Below are positions 31,786 through 42,891 of a DNA stretch of 64,000 nucleotides, in pieces; position 1 is the first letter of the stretch, and each line of letters starts with the position of its first letter. A program made the translations under genes and the position numbers. Location of the stretch: positions 26,721,977 to 26,785,976 of the forward strand of contig NC_089275.1 in assembly GCF_963678975.1 (NCBI RefSeq), given 5' to 3'. The stretch is from Dysidea avara (Eukaryota; Porifera; Demospongiae; Dictyoceratida; Dysideidae). The notes beneath the pieces were generated by a model. The model had not been told where the DNA came from and did no database searches. It saw nothing but the letters and a program-made list of their open reading frames with translations.

Positions 31786-32460
31786 TAATGGGCTGTGGCC
31801 AGCAGATTGTTCCCTTATTCAGCTTTTGGCTCTGGTACTTAAGTAATTTGTTTATGGTTTGTGGAAACCACAAAGCCAACCCTCTGTAAACAGTAAACAA
31901 TGATGATTGAAACCTAGCCCACTTGTCTGATTAGAAGCTTTGACCTGAGATTAGTGTGTGAAAACACATAACATTAGCTTTACAGGCACTGCTTTTAGTG
32001 GAATATGAACAAGTGTAACTTGCAGAGACCAACAATCTAACAATCGGTAAATTCAACCAGATAATAATAGGGTATCAGCTCAGCTCAAAAAATGGGAACT
32101 GGTATAACAATATTATCCTATGAAATAGTACTATACTAATAGCTTGGCATCTTAACTAATCTGACACAATTTTCTTGTCTCGATGAACATCGAAAACAGT
32201 GGTTTCAGTACAATCATGCTATTAAATTTACTATTATCCACCCTGTTAGAAGAACACTACAAATTGATTTTTATGGCATGAAAAAGCAAAAATTAAATGT
32301 CATGAACACTGCCATCCCTTGATATTGCCACTTTCACACCACATATCAAAGTAGCCACCCTTGTACATTAAAATGTAGTTCATGATCAGCCAGAGACTTT
32401 CCCAAGCTACAGTACAAACCCAAGCAAATACGTACATATTTTTGGTATTGGCAGAAGATA
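31786..32460. other. Non-coding stretch
   Basis: No recognised feature. It may be the downstream intron of the exon at 32606-32842 (minus). Confidence 0.35.
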
Positions 32461-32605
32461 AAATTCATTGCAGAGACACGTGATGTGTGCATGCAGAATA
32501 TCTTTTGTAGCTATTAACACTTGCTCTTAGCTTCTCCTGCTTCACACTTATGTCAATAACATGAGAAAAACCCAACCACATATAGCTACTGTAATTATAC
32601 CTTAC

Positions 32606-32842
32606 CTTTTCGAATCGATTCAGAAAAACTGTAAATGTAGACTTCTCCAGCTTTAGGTAAATTCGGAGGAATTGTGCTGATTTGTCTTTCGGAGGGTTCT
32701 CTAATAGCAGCTTAGCTTCGGAATTCTTCAAAGGAGAGAAAGCGAGTTTTATAACAATTGCTGCTTCTCTTGGAAGAATGCCGGAATCTAGATCTTTTAG
32801 GCCATCCTCCACTTTCGCTCCACCGTCAGAATCGTCTTCCAT
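32606..32842 (-). CDS. Possible first exon of an unknown host gene
   Basis: 79 codons from an ATG at 32842 to a consensus donor (GAAAAG|GTAAGG), phase 0. The peptide starts MEDDSDGGAKVEDGLKDLDS and continues LPREAAIVIKLAFSPLKNSE, then KSAQFLRIYLKLEKSTFTVF. It is acidic at first, then amphipathic. I do not recognise the family. The start is supported by the acidic N-terminus and a pyrimidine-poor leader. No second exon was found downstream (below 32600), so this may be a gene fragment or a chance frame. Confidence 0.4.
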
Positions 32843-32884
32843 TCTATTTCTCTCACTACAGTGAAGGGAGAAAAGACTGATTTA

Positions 32885-33245
32885 CATTAGTCACCAACAT
32901 AACTTTAAACTAGTACCTTACCAACCAAGAATTGATGTATATAAATATTCCTTCCTCCCAAGAACTGTACCAGAATGGAATAGATTAGATGCTGAGATTA
33001 TTGAGACTGACTGTGTTGAAGAATTTAAGCAAAAATTAGCCCCTTTTATGTATATGGTTAAGTAACTTATCGTAAATGTATATATTTTTATAGTTTATTA
33101 TTGTAATTGTACATATGTATATAATTAAGTAACTTGTCATAATTGTACATACTTATATAGTTAAGTAACTAATTGAAATTGTACACATGTAATTGCACAT
33201 CAGCATTATACCCCTGGAGGGTCCTGCTGATTAACAATATATAAA
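32885..33245 (+). pseudogene. LINE 3' end fragment
   Basis: Reads QRIDVYKYSFLPRTVPEWNR and then EFKQKLAPFM before a stop, the usual C-terminus of CR1-like ORF2 ('y.ySFfPrTi.eWN.Lp'). The 3' UTR has about three imperfect ~60-bp repeats (AATTGTACATA, AGTTAAGTAACT; 33055-33190) and ends CCTGCTGATTAACAATATAT, then AAATAAATAA. 5'-truncated at about 32885. Confidence 0.75.
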
Positions 33246-33544
33246 TAAATAACCCGTCTTCTTCACCTCGTGGTCCCTCATGTTGTCACCTTGCAAAGTC
33301 ACGTGAACTCAGTAAAATTGCGTATTAGCTATATCTGGAAAGCTAGTTAGACTATCAAAGCCAAACCCCCTTTTAAGTAATCTTAGACTAGTAAGTAAAC
33401 TTTGTAGCTAATCACTACTACAATTTAGCTTCCGGCCACTGACACAGGATGTCAGTGGACCATCAGTGTGCTGCCATATGTCCGGATTCTATCATACCAA
33501 CATCTGCAACTTGTATGTATGTATGTATATGTACACTGTAAAGT

Positions 33545-33547
<3 letters not shown>

Positions 33548-33581
<34 letters not shown>
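33548..33581. repeat. (TTA)n microsatellite
   Basis: About 11 pure TTA units. The adjacent TGTATGTATGTATATG run is a second short microsatellite. Confidence 0.9.
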
Positions 33582-33744
33582 TAGGACCGCGTCACATACA
33601 ACCAAGTACATGCACCAACGTGACAGCCCCCCGGTGAGGCTATTAGGTGGTGAATGCATTATCTCCAAATCAACTCATTATGTCACAGTAGTGACAGATA
33701 TAACACAATAGTGGCATCGTAACTAAAGGCCACCAGTAGCTAAG

Positions 33745-34030
33745 TGCCAGTACATCATTGGTGTGGTAATGGCACAGTGATGTGTACAAAGTATATGTAT
33801 ACAAAACATACAGGAGAGAACTATACATTATTGCAGTATTGTTTGCAGCAATACATTATAGGCAACATCACCATGCAGATAAAAATTATTAGCCAATATA
33901 CAGCAATGCATATCAACATCAACTAGAGCTAAGTAAGGTTCATCAGTGATGTAGCAATGGCACAGTGATGGGTGACACACTATAGTTATGCATACACAAC
34001 TTTCAGGAGATAGCTACACAATGCTGTAGG
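33745..34030. repeat. Two imperfect direct copies, ~190 bp apart
   Basis: 33745-33830 and 33935-34025 share CATCA.TG.TGT.G.AATGGC, GCACAGTGATG and CAGGAGA.A.CTA words in the same order. The surrounding 33250-34700 has no supportable gene. Confidence 0.45.
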
Positions 34031-34730
34031 CGTATGCAAGCCAGATGAACCAGATAAAGGAAGACAGCCAAGCCACTAGAGCCTAGTAGCTACGCCAGGT
34101 GAAGGCAAAAAAGATTAAGCACGTATTGAATTGCCTGACACCAACACAAAGAAAGTTCGCCATGCCAGCTGCACAAGACAAAATTGTTTACTTGTATTTT
34201 ATATGTAACTGTAAGCTTATAGTAAAGAGCGTGGCATATGTCAGTTTAATGTTTTCTTGGATTGTTTATTTACGTGAATGAATCCACTGGCAGCTGGCAT
34301 GGAGACTTGAGATGTTACAAACATAAAAACTTACTTGTAATCTTCTTGTTTACATAAGTGGCTTCTGGCTCTCCTGCACGGGCATCACTAATCTTCTTCG
34401 CGCAATATGTAAGTAATTAAGCAAGGGTGTGGTACTGGGCGTTATATAGAATTACACGTAAGGTCAAGTCATCAGCACAAACAGGAGCGATGATTATACG
34501 TTTGTGCCTTCATTCACAGGCGAATCTATCCCTGGTTAGTTCATGTCTCTAGGTCTCGTAGTTTTCTCAAACATTAATTATTTAATTATTTATTTATTTA
34601 TGACGTAATTTTAACCGCGTTTCGTATTATTCTTAGTACTTGGTTGTATAATTATAAACTGTAGTATAACGTATTCGTTTGAAAGTGATTTGGTATAGGA
34701 TATAGTGCGGATTGTATCGAGGCACTTTAA
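34031..34730. other. Non-coding stretch
   Basis: Nothing recognised except a (TTTA)n run at about 34570-34595 that could be an old LINE tail. Confidence 0.35.
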
Positions 34731-34734
34731 TTCG

Positions 34735-34808
34735 TTCCGTTCCCGAGAATAATGCCACGGAATATGCCATTCCGTTCCGTGCCGTTCCGTGGAATAATGC
34801 AAACCTTA
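34735..34808 (-). repeat. GGAACGG-rich element end, inverted
   Basis: Inverse of 9838-9912: TGCATTATTCCACGGAACGG on the minus strand, then GGAATGGCATATTCC. Identity is high over ~60 bp and lost beyond it. Confidence 0.55.
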
Positions 34809-35299
34809 ATTAAATCGGATGTTATAAGATCTCTTCGGAATATTTTAGAAGTTGGTAGCGGACCGGTCGTCACACTACACCTGTAGAACAAATACAGGTC
34901 TCTGAAAAAATCCGATTGTTCTAGACTACTGAGCGACAAGGAATTCGCTCACGGCGAAGCTACTCAGTCGAGGTGGACCGTTCAGACTGATACTGTAACT
35001 AGCTCAGTGTTGCCGTTATTTAACTCAGTGAGTCACTAGTTGCCTTTGATTAGCTAATGTATGTTTCATCAAGTGCACATTGGCCTGGTAAGTACTGTAT
35101 GCAGTAGTAGCTAGGTACTGTAAGTCAAAGGCCTAGCTCTTCTCTAGTTACTGAGCTAGCCACTCGCCTCTAGTTAGTTTTGACTTGTACAGCTATATTG
35201 AGGTATCGCTACTAGCTATGGATGTAAGTGTGTACTGTGTATATAGTAAAGAATGTATGGGTGTATAGTAATAAATAAATCTAGCTATGTCCATGTGAT

Positions 35300-35585
35300 A
35301 CCGCCTCCATTTTGTTCCACATGGGGTACTTTGAGATAACAAGTCACTCTTTAGAGCTCCTATGAATGCATATATCCAGGAGAAAACATCCTGACTGCCT
35401 GGCACACTCCTGTAAGCGTTTGAGCGCCAATTGGATGGCTGTAGGTTCGAGGCTGCCAGGCTGCCTATGGATTTTTCTCCTTTCTCCACTTTTTCAAATA
35501 TAGTTACTTTATGTAACAACTTTAAATAGGCTGTAGGACCAGGTGTCCTACAGACCTTCTGTAAAGCCTTAAAAATAAAATAATA
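35300..35585 (+). repeat. Possible tRNA-derived SINE
   Basis: Contains a B-box-like GGTTCGAGGC at about 35452, preceded by AGCGCCAATTGGATGGCTGT and followed by a TTTTTCTCCTTTCTCC block, as in many invertebrate tRNA-head SINEs. It ends in an AAAATAAAATAA-type tail. The A box is not convincing, so this is tentative. The open frame on the minus strand (35193-35618) is attributed to this repeat, not to a gene. Confidence 0.4.
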
Positions 35586-35869
35586 CAGTTGGTAGTCCAC
35601 AGGTATGCCCTCCTGCACATATCAAGTGTTTTTTCATAGGGCCATCACTTTATATCCCTTCCCCACCCATGTTGAAGTTAGGTTGCCTGTTCATTTTTCA
35701 AGTAGAGCAATATTTGTGACATATACATAGTTACAGTAGTTAAAGCTGTGCTAGCACCAGAGAGAGTCATGAATCTAATGGGAACAAGCAATACTGTTAT
35801 ATTGGCTATATATGTGAGTCAAATGCTCCTCCTATAGTATACCACATACTGTATGTCTTTTTTTAATTT

Positions 35870-36407
35870 ATTTTTATTGGTTAAATAGGGCAGACAGCCG
35901 AGGCTGATTAGGCCCTACAAGGTACAAGTAAATACATTACAGACATTCAATTATGGCCTCTGATGAAAATTTAGTTAAATTGTCCATTTCTATCAGTGGT
36001 ATTGGTAGTGCATTCCATTCTCTGATCGTCTTTGGGAAAAAGCTTGTCATATATGCAGTGGTACTTGTGGATGGTATCATTAGGTGGAATGAGTGATGTT
36101 GTCTAGTATGTGTAGTGGTTAAGTGATAGTAGTCAGGTAGAGATAAGCCAATCATGTCGTGCATTATTTGGTAAAAGATGTTTAGTCTTTGTTGCTTCCT
36201 TCTCTTTGCTAATGGCAACCAATTAAGCTGTTCCAGCATAGTACTGACACTACTGTGATAGTTATAGTTAGAAAGGACCCATCTTGCAGCACGCCTCTGG
36301 ACTTTTTCTAAAAGTGTTATTTGTACAATGTAATGTGGGTCCCAAACAACACATGTGTATTCCATTAATGGTTGAACTAATAATAAGTCCTTTGTACGTA
36401 TACTCAA
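35870..36407 (-). pseudogene. LINE 3' end fragment
   Basis: 156 open codons: LMEYTCVVWDPH ('lleYas.vWdP'), LLEKVQRRAARWVLSNY, MLEQLNWLPLAKRRKQQRL and MTSFFPKTIREWNALPIP, all in CR1-like order. The 3' UTR contains a CAGACAGCCGAGGCTGATTA phrase and a T-rich end at 35860-35880 on the plus strand. It is cut on the 5' side by a MITE-like sequence at about 36427. Confidence 0.85.
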
Positions 36408-36426
36408 TTACATCTGTATTATCTTG

Positions 36427-36620
36427 GCACCATATGCATGTTAATATCGGATCTGCAAAAGCCAGCATGCACAGCATGCAGGCACAAAATTACACCCTAT
36501 CACAAAAATTGTCATTATCTCAGTACTAAAAGTAGAATATCTTCATTCTGTAACTTGTACAAGCCAATGGAAAGTTGCCAGCGGTATGAGGGCTGAAAAC
36601 CACACTGTGATGGCTATAGG
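36427..36620. mobile_element. Degenerate mariner-type MITE relative
   Basis: Shares the interior of the TA-target MITE family (ATCTCAGTACTA, AGAATATCTTCATTCTGTAA) with 55265-55515 and 23598-23848, but its ends are damaged (ATCGGATCTGCAAAAGCC). It borders the truncated LINE at 36407. Confidence 0.5.
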
Positions 36621-36994
36621 ACAATGACAAAGTTGGAATATACTTTCAATCTTTGACTTTCAGTTATGGAACTTTGCTGTTAGCAATTAAACATAACTTC
36701 AAAGCATGTTATTTCCTAGTATATAGGTACACTACATATAAGTACATAGAAATAATAAATGGTTTGAAGACTGTGCACTGAAAGAAGTACCTAAAAGCTT
36801 TATTGATTGTATTCCTGTAAACCGATTTTCTCAGTTTGTATCAAATTGAACAGCACCACCTTATCACTGCGTTGTTGGACAATGTGTAAATCTTGGTTAA
36901 AATTGTATTCAAGAGAAAGTAACTGGTCAATAAGCTTCATTCATTAATTCAAGGTGGGCTTTGTTACTTCATTGTGTCTAGTCGTTGCTCAGTG

Positions 36995-37207
36995 GATTAG
37001 TATCAAGATTAGTAACTTTCTTACTTGTAGTAATAAAATGTGAGTCATTACAGTTGTAACTTTATTATTTAGGTAATGCGTTACATTTGTAAGTAAAGTA
37101 GCTTAAGTTATATTACTAGCATATATTTTGTTATATTACTTAGTTACCACAAAAGAAATAATATTAGTACGTGACTCGTTACATAAGTAATGCATTACCC
37201 CAACACT
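36995..37207. mobile_element. Possible hAT-type MITE (CAGTGTTGGGG end)
   Basis: The right end is the inverse of CAGTGTTGGGGTAATGCATT and continues with GTTAC/GTAAC-rich sequence, as in a widespread hAT MITE group. The left end (CAGTGGATTAG) is weak and no duplication is clear. Confidence 0.45.
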
Positions 37208-37436
37208 GGCAACCATTTTTAAATTCTTGGTGTGAAGAGAATGTTTGTTGCAACCATGTACAGGGGGTGTAATTGTTTTTATAGGTTTTCACTACCCTAT
37301 GCAATTATTGCTATCTTTTCTACTACGGAAAGAATAAGCAGTATAATACATTAGGTACAACTGTATCTCTACAATTTCTGTTTTCACTTTTTACTTCTAC
37401 AGGCAGTAACACAGGGTATGACTAAACTTCCTTTAT

Positions 37437-37483
37437 CAGAATCACTTCAAGTCCATATTAGTGCAGGACTTGAAGTGATTCTG
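37437..37483. repeat. Perfect 18-bp stem hairpin
   Basis: CAGAATCACTTCAAGTCC, an 11-base loop, and the exact complement. No nearby TIR element explains it. Confidence 0.9.
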
Positions 37484-37609
37484 CTCAAGGAAAAGTAGTC
37501 TTGGTTGGCTTGAGTGTTTGCTGTATTTGTAACAAAAATACCTTAAACTGCTACCAGACCCAATAATATCTACAATATAGCTTCTCTTTTTTTGTAAACA
37601 GCCCTTTTC

Positions 37610-37860
37610 TTTGGAACACCATGCCATATTCCGTCCTACAGATTAAGAAGTCAAATCTATTCCGTGCTGCCCTTTGCCACTCTCTATTCTCTCTTTTTTG
37701 TCCTGTTGTGTATTGCTCTGTTATTAGCTGTCTGTCTTGTCTTAGTTATTGTATTCATGTGCATTTAATGTTATTGTATGTATACTTAATTGCGGGAAGT
37801 ACATTTGCAGGCTTGTCCTTTTGTATGACCCTGTCATTTTGACAAATTGATAATAATACT
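37610..37860 (+). pseudogene. Possible LINE-like 3' end
   Basis: A frame with FRAALCHSLFSLFCPVVYCS and LIAGSTFAGLSFCMTLSF has the flavour of an invertebrate LINE terminus, followed by an AATAATACTAATAC tail. No diagnostic RT block is present, so the call is weak. Confidence 0.3.
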
Positions 37861-38857
37861 AATACATAGTGGAAGTGTAATTGTTCTGACTGAATGTAGT
37901 TGCAGTTGTGTGTAGAAATCTTTGTGTGGCAATTGTTGTAATGGTCGTTGCACCAATGTTGTAGTTGTTGTGAATGAATGCTTACTGTTGTTGCTTGCAG
38001 CTAAATTTGTGTGAAGTACATACGAGTGTAGTGTCTGTTTGTTGTACGTAAGTGATTGTATATCATGCATCATAATATAATCAACATTATTTAGTTACTC
38101 ATAAAATAAAGAAACTATCATATTACTTTGTGTCCACAGCCATATGTGCAACTACCACCTTATCAAGATTTCTGTTTAGTTGGGATAAGGATAAGGTGTT
38201 GTTTCTTAAGAGTGCAAGTATTTAAAAAACTCGCTAATTAAAAGGCATGAAAACCCAATTTGCTTGCATTTTCCTTGAACTTCAAAAACAGAATAATTAT
38301 GTGACTGAATTTGTGAAAAGGTACCTTTTCTGCATATTATACATGCTAACAAACATGACAATGTAGCTTTTGACTTCGTATACTGATTACCTTGCTCTTA
38401 GTTTCAAAATGTAGCCAAATACTTTAGCTACACGCATGGAAAATGTCAGGCAATTTATGCAATGACCAAGACGTTATGGAGCTTCAAAGTTCACAAAATG
38501 GGTCAAAATTTAAAAGGTTCCTTTTCACAAATTTGGTTGTGTATTGTGATATGTATTTGCAAGGTATCAGTGGTCATGAATTTACAAAAATAATAGTTTA
38601 CAAACATATAAAAATGGTGATGCTCTGCTACCATCTGCAACATATGAAATTATGAAAGATTTCTCCACATCTCTTTGAATACTATGGAAAAGTTATGAAT
38701 ATAGAAGGTTTATGGAAACCCTGCTTACTCGAAAATATATTGAGAAATTCAGTCTGCTAGCCATATTGTCAGTATCTTTATGTGTTGTAATGTAGCCAAT
38801 TGTGTGGAGTTAAAATCATCAATTGGCTATACTATATTTGTACTCTATATAGGGAAG
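37861..38857. other. Upstream region of the vWA-Sushi gene
   Basis: No recognised repeat or frame. CTCTATATAGG lies at about 38842-38853, just ahead of the start codon. TATATAG could be a TATA-like sequence or the acceptor of a 5' UTR intron. Promoter elements cannot be assigned with confidence. Confidence 0.3.
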
Positions 38858-39248
38858 ATGAGAACAATTTTATCTTCATGGCTATTGCTAATGGCTTGTG
38901 TTGAAGTCAGCATTCAACAGTGTACCATTAAGGGATCCATGTCAAAGATTAAGGATAGACTATCCTCTATCACTGATGCCATGATCACCATCAACAGTAC
39001 ATATTACAACTGTTTGTCCAGATCTGATACTAGTGATCATTACAGTTCCATGTCAGTGTCAATATTGTACATCAGATCAGGTGATCCTAATAACACACAT
39101 GAAGTTCGATACAACCTACAGTGTAATAATGGTGTTTGGGAAATTGTTGGGAACCAGTCAACTGCTCTGAGAAATAACAACACAAGATATTGTGAAGACT
39201 GTATTGATCAAACTGTGAACAAGTATCGCTGTACCAGTTATGCCATTG
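38858..39248 (+). CDS. Secreted vWA-Sushi protein, exon 1 (signal peptide, unknown module)
   Basis: Starts with ATG at 38858 and encodes MRTILSSWLLLMACVEVSIQ, a clear signal peptide (basic start, hydrophobic core, cleavage likely after the EVS region). It is followed by about 105 residues with cysteines and several N-glycosylation sites (NST, NNT, NQS). Distinctive words are SMSVSILYIRSGDP, VRYNLQCNNGVWEIVG and TRYCEDCIDQTVNKYRC. The module is not recognised. The exon ends in phase 1 before GTAAGT. An upstream GTG/TTG-type extension of the frame is ignored because the signal peptide fixes the start. Confidence 0.8.
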
Positions 39249-39351
39249 GTAAGTTAACAATGAAGTGTTACATGTATATTATAGCTACACAATTAAGTAT
39301 TTCTTATCTATTATTCATTAATGTCAATTCTGATTGTGTATATTTGTTTAG

Positions 39352-39420
39352 GTCATCATTCAGCATCTACAAATGCACTACTGGATAAGAAGCATTTGAT
39401 GAAAAAAAGACAAATTGATG
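39352..39420 (+). CDS. Secreted vWA-Sushi protein, exon 2
   Basis: 69 bp bounded by TTGTTTAG and GTAACC, phase 1 to phase 1, encoding HHSASTNALLDKKHLMKKRQ and then ID. The KKR motif before Q is a possible furin-type processing site between the N-terminal module and the vWA domain. The call rests on splice sites and the conserved phase. Confidence 0.65.
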
Positions 39421-39771
39421 GTAACCTTATAACACTCACGCATCCTTTGAGTATAGAGACCTTTATGGTTGTGGGTATGCCTGCATGGTGTAATAACAGG
39501 GACAAAGTTTGTACTACCATTAGGGAGCCATTTGAGAAAGACTCTCAGTCATGCTACTACTTAGCACATTGATGAGAGTAATTAGTTGTGTCTTTCAATG
39601 ATAGTTTCTTCTACAATGGCTTCTTTCCTGTATGTCAATAGAACTATACAGGTTTTGCTCTTCAGAATGACAACCGTTGTATAGTAATTTTGTGTAAATA
39701 AGTAATGTGGTTAACATTGATTATACGTTCACATTATTTATAAGTTTAATTTTGCATTCTTTACTTTACAG

Positions 39772-40344
39772 GTTGTGATAATGCTGGAATAGATTTAGTT
39801 TTTGTGCTGGATGGTTCTGGAAGTGTTGGAAGTGATCGATTTCAAATGATTAGAGAATTTACTATGAAAATAGCCAATAGTCTGACCATTGGCTCTCAAG
39901 ATAGCTTAGTTGGAGTGATAGTATTTAGTTCAAGTGCATCAATTCATTTTAGTCTACTCCAACACACTAATGCTACAACTCTTGAACAAGCCCTAAATAG
40001 CATACCATATCCTGGTGGAGTAACTGACACAGCAGAAGCTTTACAACTTTTGTTATCCAGTGCACAAAATGGTAGAATGGGAATAAGAGATGGACATCCT
40101 CATATTGCCATTGTTGTTACTGATGGATTGTCAAGTAATGGAGCTGCTACATTAGCTGATGCTAATGCTCTTCATGCAGCCAATATCTATCAGGTTTATG
40201 CTGCAGGTTTGGGTAATGCTAACTTGGATGAACTGAATGCTATTGCTAGTGATCCCTCACTTGTGTTCTTCACAAATGAATTTAATGCAGACAGTGTTGC
40301 AGATTTGACAGGCAACTTTACTCAGATGATCTGCCAAGAACAAA
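39772..40344 (+). CDS. Secreted vWA-Sushi protein, exon 3 (vWA domain)
   Basis: A whole von Willebrand factor A domain in one exon (acceptor TTTACAG, donor GTTAGT, phase 1). Features: DLVFVLDGSGSVGSDRFQ with the DxSxS metal-binding (MIDAS) motif, LVGVIVFSSSASIHFSL, the MIDAS threonine region PYPGGVTDTAEALQLLL, and the IAIVVTDGLSSNG strand with its aspartate. The C-terminus is FFTNEFNADSVADLTGNFTQ. Length about 190 residues, normal for the fold. Such domains bind collagen or other matrix ligands through a divalent ion outside the cell. All MIDAS positions look intact. Confidence 0.92.
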
Positions 40345-41494
40345 GTTAGTTATTTTAATCAGATTATTTGCATATTCTGCACTCCTAGATGTGTGCTGTG
40401 TGTGTATACCTGTATGTGTAATAATATTGTTGTAATTATCACCACTAAAATGAGTTATTTGAGGTACACCTTGTTGTTCATGTTACTGCTGTTATCTAGG
40501 GCTGGGTATTGAAAATTATACGTACATCATGGAAATTACATCATAAATATCATGATATGTTCATATGGCTAGAAAATTACTTCATCATAATATGTCATAT
40601 TTGTATACCTGACTGTTATATTAGAGTGTTTGAATATCCTGATCTTTATGATCTTAAGTGTTGGTATGCAACAATGCTGTCACATGATATGCTCAATGGT
40701 AATATTCTAGGGAAAGAAAACAGTCGTTGGTCAATCACTAGTATCAAATAATTATACAAGAGTTCATAATATTAGAAAGTCACTACCTATACATTATATG
40801 AACCTTGATATCAGCTGCATATAAAGGACACATAAGGTTTATATTTTAATACCCATTACAAAGTTGCTACTGGTACATTATCAAAGAATAGCTTTTTTTT
40901 TTCAATTTTGATGTAACCTAATATTGAAGCAAAGGAGAGCCAATCTTTAATCAGCTTGCCTTGAACTTACTGTTGCTTACAGTGAAGGACATCATTGAGC
41001 TTGTATAGTAAATCGCACTTTGCATTACGGCTAGGGTTTCCACTAAGTATAGCTTCCCTTTTCTTAATGTACACTGTATAACATCCTTCTTCATTGCTTT
41101 TGTAAGGTAAAAACATGATGGCTGGCAATGGTAGCCCAGTAATAAGTAAATGGATAAAGTCCTGTCACTTCACTTCAGGATTTTTTCCAATACGTTTTTG
41201 TATTTTTTAATTCATTTGACTGCCAGAACAATAGCAACAGCAAATTGAATAAAGTCACATTTAAACTGAGACACAAATTTATATTTCATTGTTTTCATAA
41301 TAATCTTCCTCAAATTTGCATTCCTCCTCATCGTATGACATTGTATGATATACATTCAAAAATACTTACAGGAATTATAGTACTTGAATGTATGACACAT
41401 TTGTCACACTGAGCATAATTGCTCTCAGGTCACCTAAATAACAACTGCATGACAGTAAATTATGTTCTCAAAACTTATGTTAATGCTATTATAG
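40345..41494 (+). other. Intron 3 of the vWA-Sushi gene
   Basis: 1.15 kb between vWA and Sushi exons. It has a GGGCTGGGTATTGAAAATTA phrase at 40499, like the start of a hAT-type MITE, and CAAGAGTTCATAATA near 40757, like one end of the 19378-19615 element. Neither element is complete. Confidence 0.5.
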
Positions 41495-41680
41495 CTTGTC
41501 AACTACTTGTTGCTCCTGATAATGGAATGATTAATTGTTCACTGGGAGATGATGGACAAGCCAGTCTTGGAGACACCTGTACTGTTACATGTAATAGTGG
41601 TTATGAACTAAGTGGTAATACAAGTAGATCCTGTCAGATTAATGGAAACTGGAGTGGTACTGAGTCAACATGCACACAAG
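41495..41680 (+). CDS. Secreted vWA-Sushi protein, exon 4 (Sushi/CCP domain)
   Basis: One Sushi (complement control) module per exon, phase 1 on both sides (acceptor GCTATTATAG, donor GTATGT). The four cysteines and tryptophan are in order: CQLLVAPDNGMINCSLGDDG, GDTCTVTCNSGYELSG, RSCQINGNWSGTESTC. The consensus 'C....P.NG......G....C...C..Gy.l.G.....C...G.Ws...p.C' is fulfilled. The next exon is not found close by, because the following 21 kb is mobile DNA. The EGF exon at 62801 has a compatible phase. Confidence 0.9.
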
Positions 41681-41928
41681 GTATGTTATCAAGACACACA
41701 ATAGTTGGTCATGCATTAATGGTGTGGGCATGCAGCAGAAAACTGTGTATTATATAGGAACCAAGAAATTGTCACTTTCATGCATCCGTAAATATAGGAT
41801 ACCTTATTCTGTCACAGAATTGATACATTTTGTTGTAAATATGGGCCTATCAAAGTGATAAGACCCTCACACCTTTAACAACACCTGCAATTCAGTGCAC
41901 ATTTTAAGTGATATACATGTAATTATAA

Positions 41929-42250
41929 TCTAATCAAAAACAGCCAAGCTGTAAAAAAAGGTGCGGCCCCCATAAAGGCCATGGTGAAAAAAGATGTGAA
42001 ATCCAAGGTGGCGGCCAAGAAATGGCTGTGATGGTAGGTTAATGGTTACATTTTAATAACAACAATTCAGGTGAATTTGGTGCCAAGACCAAGCAGCACA
42101 AAATTCACCTGAATTGCCGTTATTAAAATGTAACCATTAACCTACCATCACAGCCATTTCTTGGCCACCACCTTGGATTTCACATCTTTTTTCACCATGG
42201 CCTTTATGGGGGCCGCACCTTTTTTTACAGCTTGGCTGTTTTTGATTAGA
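41929..42250. repeat. 322-bp palindrome (copy B)
   Basis: TCTAATCAAAAACAGCCAAG and its inverse bound a unit homologous to 27351-27676. Mismatches between the arms are few, suggesting recent origin or arm-to-arm conversion. Confidence 0.92.
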
Positions 42251-42560
42251 TATCACTTCTTTTTGTATTTGTATACTGCAAAGCCGGCCTATGGCTGGCT
42301 TTGGGGCTTTTTTAACCCATGTTTTTATTTTTTTTTACCACAGGAAGAAGAAAAGAACTTAACCCTTAAACGCGCACGCGAACTTACGAAATATTGCACT
42401 GAAATCGCAAGGGCCATTTAAGTGGCCCACCATATTTGGCACAGAGGTGCGCGCGCTAGGATTACGTGATCGTGAAACGGTTTAGTGCAACGGAAAGCCA
42501 CGTTTCTGGGCTTTAATTCGAGCTCAAGAACTTTGTGCTGTGATTAAAGATAAGCGAGAT

Positions 42561-42840
42561 ATGGATGAAAATACTGTTGTTGATCAACTTTTCTATAATG
42601 ACACCGACGATGACTGGAACAACTCGGACGAAGAGGACTCTTTTGTCCATGGAGAAGACTCTTTTGTCCTTGATAGGCTTACCAGGGAACAAGACGGTAA
42701 AATGGCGGACAGATGAATCGGTCCTATCACTTCGCCTGCCATTATAGATGATTATGGCGATGTGGAAGAAAATGATCGTGAGGAAGAGTTCAGCAACGAC
42801 GAAGAAGACATCTGGGAAAAAACAAACGATGATTATGAAG
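42561..42840 (+). pseudogene. piggyBac transposase exon 1, with in-frame stop
   Basis: From ATG at 42561: MDENTVVDQLFYNDTDDDWN and onward, an acidic N-terminus typical of piggyBac transposases. An in-frame TGA (about 42711) follows MADR, after which the same frame stays open and acidic (IIDDYGDVEENDREEEFSND, then EEDIWEKTNDDYEG). A donor GTATAATG closes it at 42840 in phase 1. The stop marks it as inactive unless a short intron removes it. Confidence 0.7.
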
Positions 42841-42891
42841 GTATAATGCTTTTCACATGTTTTATAACTTGAGTCCTGCTTCTTCTAATAG

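Noticed and set aside
9838..34808. A single 25-kb element bounded by inverted GGAACGG ends
   Set aside because: The two ends are in inverted orientation, but many independent elements with their own target duplications lie between, homology covers only ~75 bp, and no flanking duplication was found. Two separate short copies are simpler.
35193..35618. 141-residue minus-strand frame
   Set aside because: It overlaps a probable tRNA-derived SINE and has no domain; the residues around the B-box region are typical of translated SINEs.
40499..40640. Complete hAT-type MITE starting GGGCTGGG
   Set aside because: Only one end is visible; no inverted partner or 8-bp duplication was found in the intron.
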